Assembly (NCBI GenBank): GCA_019090845.1
Contig: JAHRVD010000233.1
Span: 1-10,386 of the forward strand
Direction: 5' to 3'
DNA length: 10,386 nt
Source: Marinosulfonomonas sp.
Lineage (GTDB): Bacteria; Pseudomonadota; Alphaproteobacteria; Rhodobacterales; Rhodobacteraceae
Below are positions 1 to 6,816 of the stretch, in pieces. A program made the position numbers and the translations under genes. How positions within the stretch are numbered: the first letter of the stretch is position 1; each line of letters begins with the position of its first letter. Under the pieces are notes generated by a model, which ran no database searches, was not told where the DNA came from, and saw nothing but the letters and a program-made list of their open reading frames with translations.

Positions 1-68
1 CGAGTACCGGAATCGAACCGGTGTACACGGATTTGCAATCCGCTGCGTAACCACTCCGCCAACTCGCC
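1..68 (-). tRNA. tRNA-Cys (GCA anticodon), 3' end cut by the window edge
   Basis: Read on the minus strand, the sequence folds into a full cloverleaf. The acceptor 5' strand GGCGAGT pairs with ACTCG at the window edge, and the last acceptor bases, discriminator and CCA lie outside the window. The anticodon arm is GCGGA-TTGCAAA-TCCGT, giving anticodon GCA (Cys). The T arm is ACCGG-TTCGATT-CCGGT. The 5' end is at 68. It is transcribed away from the pcm-like gene at 199. Confidence 0.95.
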
Positions 69-82
69 GAAGCCCTGCGCGG

Positions 83-109
83 TCTATACCATGCATCTGG
101 ACCGCGCAA
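83..109 (-). promoter_or_regulatory. Candidate promoter of tRNA-Cys
   Basis: On the minus strand, TTGCGC (109-104) and TATAGA (88-83) are separated by 15 bases; shifting the -35 box one base upstream gives a 16-base spacer. The start would fall about 8 bases before the tRNA 5' end at 68, and the bases just after the -10 box are very GC rich. A GC-rich discriminator is typical of stringently controlled stable-RNA promoters. The spacer is shorter than the ideal 17 and neither box is perfect, so this is an inference from position and partial match. Confidence 0.35.
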
Positions 110-198
110 CCGGTTCGCTAATCGATTGGGCGTTGTTGCCGCATCATTTTTTCTGTGTCAAAACAGCAGCGAAGATTCCCAATCAATGAGTCGCTCTA

Positions 199-849
199 AT
201 GGCTGATTTTGCCGCCCGAAGAACCATCATGGTCGACACGCAGGTCCGCCCGTCGGATGTGACCAAATTTCCCATCATCGAGGCAATGCTGACCATCCCT
301 CGCGAGGCGTTTGTGCCCGATCAATTGCGGGAAGCTGCCTATGCAGGTGAAAACCTGGATCTGGGCGGTGGACGGGTCGTTCTTGAGCCGCGCACGCTGG
401 GAAAAATGCTCGATGGGCTGAATATCCAGCCCAACGAACTGGTTCTAGATCTGGGCTGCGGTCTGGGATATTCCAGCGCGGTTATTGCGCGCCTCGCCGA
501 GGCAGTGATCGCAGTTGAATTGCCCGACCAGGCAGAGGATGCGCAGCGCCTGCTGGTTGAAAACGGTGCCGATAATGTAGCCGTTATTGGCGGTAATCCG
601 ACTGATGGGGCCGCCAAACATGGCCCTTACGATGTGATTGTTCTGCAAGGCGGCGCTGAACAAATCCCACCATCCCTGTTGGAACAGCTAAAAGATGGCG
701 GGCGAATTGGCGTCATATTCATGAATGGCGGGCTTGGGATCTGCAAAATTGGATATAAAGCTGGCGGCAAGGTCAATTGGCGGTTTTCGTTCAATGCGAC
801 GGCCCCTGTTGTCAAAGGTTTTGAAAAACAGGACGAATTTACTTTTTAG
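199..849 (+). CDS. Protein-L-isoaspartate O-methyltransferase-like protein (PCMT family)
   Basis: This is a 216-residue cytosolic, Rossmann-fold SAM methyltransferase of the PCMT family. Members methylate L-isoaspartyl residues to start protein repair. The family N-terminus is visible (M-V-D-T-Q-V-R-P near 11-18; I-P-R-E-A-F-V-P at 33-40). The SAM-binding motif VLDLGCGLGYSSAVIA is at 82-97, and an acidic V-E-L strand end lies at 106-108. Length is normal. The usual T-I-S-x-P substrate segment reads V-V-L-E-P around 60-64, so the conserved Ser is missing; true isoaspartyl repair is therefore uncertain and another methyl acceptor is possible. The ATG at 199 has no clear Shine-Dalgarno. It is followed after 61 bases by tolC on the same strand, an arrangement I know from many alphaproteobacteria, where this paralogue sits in front of tolC. 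Confidence 0.85.
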   Translation: MADFAARRTIMVDTQVRPSDVTKFPIIEAMLTIPREAFVPDQLREAAYAGENLDLGGGRVVLEPRTLGKMLDGLNIQPNELVLDLGCGLGYSSAVIARLAEAVIAVELPDQAEDAQRLLVENGADNVAVIGGNPTDGAAKHGPYDVIVLQGGAEQIPPSLLEQLKDGGRIGVIFMNGGLGICKIGYKAGGKVNWRFSFNATAPVVKGFEKQDEFTF

Positions 850-910
850 GTTTAGGTTGGGCTAGGCGCGAATCTGTCGCCTCGCCGAAGTATCAAAGTT
901 GGAAGAATAA

Positions 911-2263
911 ATGAGAGCTGCCAAATTCGCGATCGCTGTGATCGCTGCCACATTGATTTCCAGCGCCGGAGCGCGGGCTGAAACGCTGGGTGACGCGCTG
1001 GTTCAGGCGTACAATCAATCAGGGCTTTTGCACCAAAATCGCGCGCTGCTGCGTGCCGCCGATGAAGATGTTGCGGCAACCGTTGCGCTGCTTCGGCCGG
1101 TCATTGGTTATGTTGTCGGGGCAAACTATTCTTCGATAACACGCACAACCACCGCAAACGTGGATTTGACGGCCAGCTTGCTGCTTTATGATTTTGGACG
1201 CTCCAGATTGCGCAAAGATGTGGCCAAGGAAAATGTGCTCGCGCTGCGCGAGGCGTTGATCGGCGTTGAGCAACAAGTGCTACTGGGCGCAGTGGTCGCG
1301 TATACCTCGGTGCAGCGGGACGGGGCAATTGTGGGTTTGCGCGACAATAACGTGCGGCTGATCACACAGGAATTGCGCGCCGCCAAAGACCGTTTTGATG
1401 TGGGTGAAATTACCCGCACCGATGTGGCCATTGCCGAGGCGCGTCTTGCTTCGGCGCGCAGCCTGCGGGCTGCGGCACAGGGGAACTTGGCCCGTTCGCG
1501 CGAATCCTACCGCGCTGCAACCGGTGCATACCCGGGCGCTTTGGCGCCCCGGCCAACGCCGCCTGCAACCGCATCATCGCTTCAATCTGCCCGCTCGATG
1601 GCCCGTTCGCGCCACCCGGACGTGTTGCAGGCGCAGCGGTCGGTCACCTTGGCCGAGCTGAATATCGCGCTGGCAATGGCGGGGATGAAACCCTCGCTCA
1701 GGGCCGATGCGCGCGCTTCTTTGGTAGAGGGCGGGAATGAAACCCAAAGCGTGGGCGTAACTCTTTCGGGCCCGATATATCAGGGCGGCGGGCTGGCATC
1801 CTCGGCACGCAAGGCGGCCGCGATGCGTGACGCATCAAAGGCCGGATTGCACCTGACCCGGCTTGGTGTGGATCAGGAAGTCGGCAATGCTTGGGCGTCA
1901 CTGGTTGTCGCGGAGGCCGCCGTTCAGGCCACAGACCAGCAAATTCGCGCCGCCCGCGTTGCCTTTCGCGGTGTTCGCGAAGAGGCATCGCTTGGCGCAC
2001 GCACCACACTTGATGTGCTCAACGCCGAGCAGGAACTACTTGATGCCGAAGCAAACAAAGTGTCGGCCGAATCGGATCGTTATGTGGCTGTCTACCGCGT
2101 TTTAAGTTCGATGGGGCTGCTTACGGCCAACCACCTAAAGCTGGGCGTGGCCACCTATGATCCGGTTGCGTATTACAACACGGTAAAATCGGCCCCCGCA
2201 TTCAACGTCAGCCCACAGGGCGAAAAACTTGATCGTGTGCTCAAAAGTCTGGGAAAATTCTGA
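911..2263 (+). CDS. tolC: TolC-family outer membrane channel protein
   Basis: This 450-residue protein is the outer membrane channel for type I secretion or tripartite efflux. Three copies form a beta-barrel plus periplasmic alpha-tunnel that docks with a membrane-fusion protein and an ABC or RND pump. It has a signal peptide (charged MRAAK, hydrophobic core 6-19, A-R-A cleavage site at 21-23). Two OEP repeats follow. Their equivalent segments are V-G-E-I-T-R-T-D-V at 164-172 and L-G-A-R-T-T-L-D-V-L at 361-370; the second is the TolC hallmark. Y-D-F-G at 93-96 and G-P-I-Y-Q-G-G at 287-293 mark the turns entering the barrel strands. The C-terminal M-G-L-L-T and Y-D-P segment (401-418) resembles type I secretion partners. 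No pump or fusion protein is nearby, so it probably serves several exporters. A GGAAGAA Shine-Dalgarno lies just upstream of the ATG. Confidence 0.92.
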   Translation: MRAAKFAIAVIAATLISSAGARAETLGDALVQAYNQSGLLHQNRALLRAADEDVAATVALLRPVIGYVVGANYSSITRTTTANVDLTASLLLYDFGRSRLRKDVAKENVLALREALIGVEQQVLLGAVVAYTSVQRDGAIVGLRDNNVRLITQELRAAKDRFDVGEITRTDVAIAEARLASARSLRAAAQGNLARSRESYRAATGAYPGALAPRPTPPATASSLQSARSMARSRHPDVLQAQRSVTLAELNIALAMAGMKPSLRADARASLVEGGNETQSVGVTLSGPIYQGGGLASSARKAAAMRDASKAGLHLTRLGVDQEVGNAWASLVVAEAAVQATDQQIRAARVAFRGVREEASLGARTTLDVLNAEQELLDAEANKVSAESDRYVAVYRVLSSMGLLTANHLKLGVATYDPVAYYNTVKSAPAFNVSPQGEKLDRVLKSLGKF

Positions 2264-2279
2264 TACTTTTCACTATCTG

Positions 2280-2308
2280 TTGTGTGCCTGCAGGCGGGCC
2301 GCTACGAT
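2280..2308 (+). promoter_or_regulatory. Weak candidate promoter for the PopZ-like gene
   Basis: TTGTGT (2280-2285) and TACGAT (2303-2308) are separated by exactly 17 bases, inside the 73-base gap between tolC and the next gene. Both boxes match the sigma-70 consensus only partly, and the spacer holds a CCTGCAGG palindrome. The gene could equally be read through from tolC, since no terminator is visible between them. Confidence 0.25.
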
Positions 2309-2336
2309 CTTAGCCGTGGGGAATAGGTGACTCGCA

Positions 2337-3245
2337 ATGTCGGATTCGATGACAAATCTTGAGATGCAGGATGTCCTATCTTCAATTCGCCGCCTTGTTT
2401 CAAAAAACGAGGACGGCAATAAGGAGGGGGCCATGCCTGATGACGACCGCTTCATCCTGACCCCTGCGCATCGGGTCCAGGGCCCCGACGACATTTCGCC
2501 GCCCGAATTTTCTGTGCCCGAATTTCCGGTAATCGTGCAGCCCCCGCTTGAATCGCCCCCCCCTTTGGAACTGACTGGTTTTATTGTGCCAGATGCAAAG
2601 CCGGAGAATGACGCAACCGACCCATCCAATCTGTCCGCGGGTAATCCCGCCGATTTGCAAGAGGCCGATGAAACCGATGCCTTGCCGCCGTTAGGTAATC
2701 AAAATCCAATCTCAACGACGCTGGAAATGCGAATTGCGGAACTCGAAGTCGCGGTTGACCAAAGCGGCAACGATTGGGAACCCGACGGCAGCGAGCCCGA
2801 GACCGGGCAGGGGCCTGGGCGTCATATTTTTGAAGTTGTCGACAATACCCATTTCATTCAGCCACGCAAAGACAAAGAACCTGCGAGCGAGACACCTTTG
2901 CAGCTTGCGGACGTGGCGGTGTTCACACATTTTCCTGGCAGACCTGCAGCCTCGGCAGGATTGAATGTCACCGAAAAGACCGTCGAAGAAGCCGCTGTGA
3001 ATGACGACCCGACCAGTGCCGCGCCCAAACCCAAGGCGCCGGACCCTGAAGCCGGGCGTGTCGCAGCGCAGTTGGTGGACAACGAAGACGATGTTTTTGT
3101 CGATGAAGACATCTTGCGCCGGGTCGTCGCCGAGGTTGTGCGCGAAGAGTTGCAGGGAAAAATGGGCGAGCGTATCACCCGCAACGTGCGGCGCATGGTG
3201 CGGCGCGAAATTGAACATACCCTGTCGCTGAAAGAATTCGACTAA
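2337..3245 (+). CDS. Acidic, proline-rich protein; probable diverged PopZ-type polar organiser (DUF2497-like)
   Basis: This is a 302-residue soluble protein with no signal peptide or membrane segment. Three parts can be seen. The N-terminal helix [15 protein letters not shown] (8-22) resembles the E-I-L-A-S-I-R-R-I helix of PopZ/DUF2497 proteins. A long linker (about 26-250) is rich in Pro, Asp and Glu and likely disordered. A basic, amphipathic C-terminal region (256-302) starts D-E-D-I-L-R-R and ends in several Arg-rich turns, matching PopZ's oligomerising helices in place and style. PopZ forms a polar matrix that anchors the chromosome origin through ParB and recruits cell-cycle proteins. 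In Caulobacter-type genomes popZ follows tolC, which fits this location. A conserved-looking L-T-P-A-H-R-V segment lies at 41-47. Shine-Dalgarno AGGTGA precedes the ATG. The stop overlaps cobQ's stop on the other strand. The family call is inference from architecture and position, not from overall identity. Confidence 0.7.
   Translation: MSDSMTNLEMQDVLSSIRRLVSKNEDGNKEGAMPDDDRFILTPAHRVQGPDDISPPEFSVPEFPVIVQPPLESPPPLELTGFIVPDAKPENDATDPSNLSAGNPADLQEADETDALPPLGNQNPISTTLEMRIAELEVAVDQSGNDWEPDGSEPETGQGPGRHIFEVVDNTHFIQPRKDKEPASETPLQLADVAVFTHFPGRPAASAGLNVTEKTVEEAAVNDDPTSAAPKPKAPDPEAGRVAAQLVDNEDDVFVDEDILRRVVAEVVREELQGKMGERITRNVRRMVRREIEHTLSLKEFD
2501..2530 (+). repeat. Two-copy 15-bp in-frame tandem repeat (P-E-F-x-V)
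   Basis: Two adjacent 15-base units starting GCCCGAATTT differ at only two positions (13 of 15 identical). They encode P-E-F-S-V followed by P-E-F-P-V in the linker of the PopZ-like protein. Because the unit is a multiple of three, copy-number change would lengthen or shorten the linker without breaking the frame. Confidence 0.7.
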
Positions 3246-4702
3246 GCGGGCACAATCTCGCCTGCCTGCGCCAGTAAGGCATCAATATCCAAATGCATTT
3301 CCAGATGATCGGCCAGCGCATTCAGCGTCGCGTCGATACTGTCCTCATAGCCGATTGCAGAGCTTTCATGCCCAAGCTGCTGCAAAAAGACTTGGCGAAA
3401 TCTATCAGAGGTGAACAGCCCGTGCAGGTAGCATCCGCGCACTTTCCCGTCGCCAGATGCTGCGCCGGCAGGATGGCCGTCAATTTGCAACCAGCCCCGC
3501 TCACAATCTGGCCCGGTGGTTTCGCCCATGTGAATTTCATAGCCCGAAAGCGCTGTTTTTGACGGCCCGAATGTGGCTTTGACCAGCCCCAGTTGCTTTT
3601 CTTCCTGCATCAGCGTTTCAACGTCCAGCAACCCAAGGCCGGGAACGGTTGCTGGGTGTCCCTCAATTCCATCCGGGTCAGAAATGACATGCCCAAGCAT
3701 CTGGAAGCCGCCACAAATCCCCAGCACATGGCCGCCGCGACGCAGATGCGCGGCCAGATCAATGTCCCATCCGTTGGCGCGAAAGTCGGCCAGATCCGCG
3801 ATCGTATTCTTGGTTCCGGGGATCAGAACCAGATCGGCGTCGCCGGGCAGGGCACGGCCGGGCTCGATCAGATCGACATGGATGCCCGGCTCATTGGACA
3901 GGGGGTCCAGATCATCAAAATTGGCAATGCGGTTCAGCCGGGGCACGGCGATTTTCCATGACCCATCGGATGTGCCGGTGATGTCCATCACATCTTCTGC
4001 TGGCAATTTCCACGCATCTGCGAACCAGGGCAATACACCAAGTGGGGCCCACCCGCAGCGTTCGACAATGGCCTGTACGCCAGCATCAAATAGCGCCGGA
4101 TCACCGCGAAACTTGTTGATAATAAATGAATTTATCCGTTTTCGGTCGGGGATGTTCAACACTGAAAATGTGCCGACCATCTGTGCAATCACGCCGCCAC
4201 GGTCGATGTCGCCGACCAGAATTACGGGTATATCGGCGGCCTGTGCAAAGCCCATGTTGGCGATGTCACCATCGCGCAGGTTGATCTCGGCGGGGCTGCC
4301 GGCACCTTCGACAAGAATAAGGTCATGTCTGGCGGCCAAACGGTGGAAGCTTTGCAGGACTTTGGGTAATAGTTGCTGTTTGTAGCGGCCATAATCGCGC
4401 GCTTTTATCGTGCCAAAGCGCTGGCCCTGCACGATGACTTGCGCGCCCGTGTCGGTTTCGGGTTTCAGCAATACCGGGTTCATATCAACAATTGCATCAA
4501 GACCGGCAGCGCGTGCCTGCAAAGCCTGCGCTCGGCCAATTTCACCACCATCCATGGTGACGGCGGCGTTGTTGGACATATTTTGTGGCTTGAACGGAGC
4601 AACCGATAGGCCGCGCCGGGAAAACACCCGCGCTAAACCGGCCACGATAATGGATTTCCCCACGTTCGATCCGGCGCCCTGTATCATGATCGCTTTGGTC
4701 AT
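3242..4702 (-). CDS. cobQ: Cobyric acid synthase (adenosylcobyric acid synthase, glutamine-hydrolysing)
   Basis: This 486-residue cytosolic enzyme amidates four carboxylates (b, d, e, g) of adenosylcobyrinic acid a,c-diamide, using ATP and glutamine-derived ammonia, late in the cobalamin pathway. The N-terminal dethiobiotin-synthetase-like ATPase domain shows the P-loop G-A-G-S-N-V-G-K-S (9-17) and F-K-P-Q-N-M-S-N-N (37-45). The C-terminal type-1 glutaminase domain (about 275-440) has nucleophile Cys330 in [19 protein letters not shown] at 387-395, and catalytic His427 in Y-L-H-G-L-F. Length is typical. The frame stays open far upstream to about 4972, but the ATG at 4702 is preceded by a GAGAGG Shine-Dalgarno and starts exactly at the conserved M-T-K-A-I-M-I-Q-G, so I chose it. 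No other cob gene and no cobalamin riboswitch are visible beside it. Confidence 0.95.
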   Translation of the reverse strand: MTKAIMIQGAGSNVGKSIIVAGLARVFSRRGLSVAPFKPQNMSNNAAVTMDGGEIGRAQALQARAAGLDAIVDMNPVLLKPETDTGAQVIVQGQRFGTIKARDYGRYKQQLLPKVLQSFHRLAARHDLILVEGAGSPAEINLRDGDIANMGFAQAADIPVILVGDIDRGGVIAQMVGTFSVLNIPDRKRINSFIINKFRGDPALFDAGVQAIVERCGWAPLGVLPWFADAWKLPAEDVMDITGTSDGSWKIAVPRLNRIANFDDLDPLSNEPGIHVDLIEPGRALPGDADLVLIPGTKNTIADLADFRANGWDIDLAAHLRRGGHVLGICGGFQMLGHVISDPDGIEGHPATVPGLGLLDVETLMQEEKQLGLVKATFGPSKTALSGYEIHMGETTGPDCERGWLQIDGHPAGAASGDGKVRGCYLHGLFTSDRFRQVFLQQLGHESSAIGYEDSIDATLNALADHLEMHLDIDALLAQAGEIVPA

Positions 4703-4802
4703 TGTGCCTCTCGTCGCCCTTATCCCGGCATACGCGTGTGTGACGAAATGGAAAAGGGGGGGCTTATGCGATTTGGTTTGCAGCGCGGTTGGTGCGGCGC
4801 AA

Positions 4803-4829
4803 CAAAAAACGCGCCCCGAAGGACGCGTT
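4803..4829 (-). terminator. Intrinsic terminator with UUCG tetraloop
   Basis: Read on the minus strand, a 9-bp stem (AACGCGTCC with GGGCGCGTT, including one T-G wobble) is closed by the very stable TTCG loop and followed directly by a run of six T. It lies about 55 bases beyond the stop of the small conserved gene at 4884 and about 100 bases before cobQ. It should therefore end that transcript, and cobQ would need its own promoter in 4703-4802. Confidence 0.88.
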
Positions 4830-4883
4830 CCTGTAATCTTGACTATGTCAGCCTGTGCCGCCTCAGTTTGTGCGGCATCGGTC

Positions 4884-5204
4884 TTACGCGGCTTCCGCCT
4901 GCAATGCTGCGTTGCGGCGTTCGCTTTCTTCGCGCGACAGTGCAACCGAGGTGCGCACACCCTTGGATACAAACTCCATCAGGCCCGAAACAACGCGTTC
5001 GTTTGGGTCAATTCCAGCGCATGACAAAACTTCGCGCCCATCACGAGAGCGGGCCCAACGAGCGATCTGCTCGGGTCCGTTGCCATATTTCTTGTCATCG
5101 GCAATTGCATCGTCCAATGCCGCCAAAACGACCGCGGCAAACAGTTTGCGCGCGCGTTGGCCTTGCTCATAGTTGAATGCGGTGCTGTCGATGAAATCAG
5201 CCAT
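4884..5204 (-). CDS. Small conserved Rhodobacterales protein (DUF6280-like), function unknown
   Basis: This is a 106-residue, mostly alpha-helical, cytosolic protein without signal peptide, membrane segment or recognisable catalytic motif. It begins [11 protein letters not shown], followed by a helical stretch with [15 protein letters not shown] (24-38), a charged W-A-R-S-R-D-G-R-E segment (50-58), and one Cys in L-S-C-A-G-I-D (60-66). I recognise the sequence type as a highly conserved small protein of Rhodobacterales, which I believe is catalogued as DUF6280; I am not certain of the number. It diverges from efp across a 214-base gap and ends in its own strong terminator, so it is probably a single-gene transcript. 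An AAGGA Shine-Dalgarno sits upstream of the ATG at 5204. Codon use and GC look native. I cannot assign a function. Confidence 0.85.
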   Translation of the reverse strand: MADFIDSTAFNYEQGQRARKLFAAVVLAALDDAIADDKKYGNGPEQIARWARSRDGREVLSCAGIDPNERVVSGLMEFVSKGVRTSVALSREESERRNAALQAEAA

Positions 5205-5297
5205 TCGTAATCCTTATTCTTGCTCTTGCACTTTCCGGCGTGGCGTTTCTTATGACATGTTCTAAGTGATTCGGGTATCCCTTTTCGGAATATCACA

Positions 5298-5314
5298 TAT
5301 GCAGAGAGTGCATA
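5298..5314. promoter_or_regulatory. Inverted repeat TATGCA-N5-TGCATA, possible operator
   Basis: A perfect 6-bp inverted repeat with a GAGAG spacer lies about 95 bases upstream of the small conserved gene and about 105 bases upstream of efp, in the divergent region. It is too short and has no T-run, so it is not a terminator. The arm spacing fits a dimeric regulator site. No regulator gene is adjacent, so its role is a guess. Confidence 0.35.
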
Positions 5315-5347
5315 GCTCGTGCTGCGTCAACACATGATCTAGTTGTC

Positions 5348-5376
5348 TTGCCAGGGGGGCACCACACAGATATAGG
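5348..5376 (+). promoter_or_regulatory. Probable sigma-70 promoter of efp
   Basis: TTGCCA (5348-5353, five of six to TTGACA) and TATAGG (5371-5376, four of six to TATAAT) have an ideal 17-base spacer. The spacer contains a run of six G. A transcript would start near 5383, leaving a leader of about 35 bases before the efp ATG at 5419. Confidence 0.5.
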
Positions 5377-5418
5377 TCGCATCACAATTTCTTCAATCTT
5401 TTGCCATGGTTTTGCCAC

Positions 5419-5982
5419 ATGCCCAAAATTAACGGAAACGAAATTCGCCCCGGAAATATTCTGGAGCATGACAAAGGCCTTTGGGCCGCTGTTAAGGTCG
5501 ATCACGTCAAGCCCGGAAAGGGCGGTGCGTTTGCGCAAGTAGAGCTTCGCAACCTTCGTAACGGCTCAAAATTGAACGAAAGATTCCGGTCAGCGGACAA
5601 GGTTGAGCAGGTCCGGCTGGACCAGAGGGACCAGCAATTCCTTTATGAAAGCAGTGGAATGCTGGTGTTCATGGACAATGAAACCTTCGATCAGATTGAG
5701 CTTCCGGCGGAAATTCTGGGCGACCGTCGCCCTTTTTTGCAGGAAGGGATGACCATCAAAATCGAATACCATGAGGACGAAGCTCTGAGTGCTGCATTGC
5801 CGCAAAAGGTGACCTGCAAGGTTGTGGAAACCGAACCCGTGGTGAAGGGGCAGACCGCTGCCAACAGCTTCAAACCGGCGATTCTGGACAATGGAATCAA
5901 AGTTATGGTGCCGCCGTTTGTCGGGCAGGACGAAGATATCGTGGTTAATACCGAGACGATGGAATATTCTGAACGCGCCTGA
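5419..5982 (+). CDS. efp: Elongation factor P
   Basis: This 187-residue translation factor binds between the P and E sites of the ribosome and relieves stalling at consecutive prolines. The full three-domain length is present: KOW-like N-domain (about 1-63), then two OB-like domains (about 66-128 and 130-187). The modification loop reads V-K-P-G-K-G-G-A-F, putting Lys34 at the tip. This is the lysine form, normally beta-lysylated by EpmA/EpmB, not the EarP arginine type. The C-terminus (V-M-V-P-P-F-V, D-I-V-V-N-T, Y-S-E-R-A) is typical. The frame can be extended to a TTG at 5401, but M-P-K-I-N-G-N at 5419 is the family start. No good Shine-Dalgarno precedes it. epmA and epmB are not in the window. 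It converges on ygfZ with 20 bases between stops. Confidence 0.96.
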   Translation: MPKINGNEIRPGNILEHDKGLWAAVKVDHVKPGKGGAFAQVELRNLRNGSKLNERFRSADKVEQVRLDQRDQQFLYESSGMLVFMDNETFDQIELPAEILGDRRPFLQEGMTIKIEYHEDEALSAALPQKVTCKVVETEPVVKGQTAANSFKPAILDNGIKVMVPPFVGQDEDIVVNTETMEYSERA

Positions 5983-6002
5983 AGTGGCGTTATACCACCG
6001 TC

Positions 6003-6755
6003 TTATTGGATGCTGACGGATGCCGCGCCCGCCGACATATCCGATCCGGCCCGCTCAAACCGCAAAAAGGCGATGGCCTGGCTGCCCGATTGGGTGAACA
6101 AAGTGCCCACGGGTTTTCCGGCAGCCAGAATTGGTGTTCCGGCTGGCGCGGACCCGGCAACTTTCACAAGTGCCAGACCCTTTCGCAACTCGGTCTTGTG
6201 TTTCATCCGTGCCGTCACTTCCTGACCGACGTAACAGCCCTTTTTGAAATCGACGCCTGACAATCGTTCAAACCCGGCTTCAAGAATGTAGGTTTCATTT
6301 GGGATCAGCTCTATCCCACTTTCCGGAATGCAGTGGGCAACGCGGATTGCGTCCCAGTCGATTTGCCCGGCTGCGCCGGTATCGGGGCTGTATCTGCGCC
6401 AGCCAAGGGCGGCGTGGCGCGGGTCGGGAAAGGCGCCCGGTGGTGTCGGGCCAATTCCGCGCAGAACGTTCATATCGTTTTGTGTGATCGTTACATCCGC
6501 CCGTAGCTTATACATGTTCAGGCGCTGTAACAGGCCCGGGGCCAACCCATCCTGCACGTCCAGCCAAATACTGTCGCCCGCATCGACAAGAAAGAAATCC
6601 GCCAGATACTTTCCCTGTGGTGTCAGCATCGCGCTATAGACTAACCCGCCCGACAGGGTGTTGATGTCGTTGGTAATCAGCCCTTGCAGAAATTTCACGC
6701 GATCCGTGCCGGTGATTGCAAACACGATCCGGTCCGTTGCCTGCTCGCCATTCAT
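6003..6755 (-). CDS. ygfZ: YgfZ/GcvT-domain folate-binding protein
   Basis: This is a 250-residue cytosolic protein related to the T-protein of glycine cleavage. YgfZ (IBA57 in mitochondria) binds tetrahydrofolate and supports assembly or repair of certain Fe-S enzymes such as MiaB. The diagnostic motif K-G-C-Y-V-G-Q-E-V-T-A-R is at 172-183, with the conserved Cys at 174. The N-terminal region carries F-L-Q-G-L-I-T-N-D (22-30) and L-T-P-Q-G-K-Y-L-A-D-F (44-54), both typical. It is shorter than the Escherichia coli protein (about 326), as is usual for alphaproteobacterial forms. An AAGGA Shine-Dalgarno lies 8 bases before the ATG at 6755; a second ATG just upstream is out of frame. It diverges from the glycosyltransferase with 61 bases between start codons. 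Confidence 0.93.
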   Translation of the reverse strand: MNGEQATDRIVFAITGTDRVKFLQGLITNDINTLSGGLVYSAMLTPQGKYLADFFLVDAGDSIWLDVQDGLAPGLLQRLNMYKLRADVTITQNDMNVLRGIGPTPPGAFPDPRHAALGWRRYSPDTGAAGQIDWDAIRVAHCIPESGIELIPNETYILEAGFERLSGVDFKKGCYVGQEVTARMKHKTELRKGLALVKVAGSAPAGTPILAAGKPVGTLFTQSGSQAIAFLRFERAGSDMSAGAASVSIQ

Positions 6756-6816
6756 ATGCCATGTCCTTGTGGTTCGCGGCGATTATAGGCCGCCCCCCGA
6801 GAAGCGAAAGAACACA

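Noticed and set aside
133..161. Perfect minus-strand TTGACA at 161-156 as the tRNA-Cys promoter
   Set aside because: At 16-18 bases downstream there is no -10-like hexamer, and the distance to the tRNA (about 90 bases) is large.
2712..3218. 168-residue minus-strand frame opposite the PopZ-like gene
   Set aside because: It is a shadow of the plus-strand gene, with no family resemblance, and it lies fully inside a better supported frame.
3573..4385. 270-residue plus-strand frame opposite cobQ
   Set aside because: Ser/Arg/Pro-rich composition typical of an antisense shadow; cobQ on the other strand is certain.
4703..4802. Cobalamin riboswitch in front of cobQ
   Set aside because: The gap is only about 100 bases after the terminator, and I found no B12-box-like GCCACTG element or the needed set of stems.
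4703..4972. A 90-residue N-terminal extension of CobQ in the same open frame
   Set aside because: The extension runs through the small gene's terminator, has no CobQ-like residues, and the conserved family start with a good Shine-Dalgarno is at 4702.
5971..5998. Bidirectional terminator between efp and ygfZ
   Set aside because: Only 4-5 bp stems with mismatches can be drawn, and there is no T-run on either strand.
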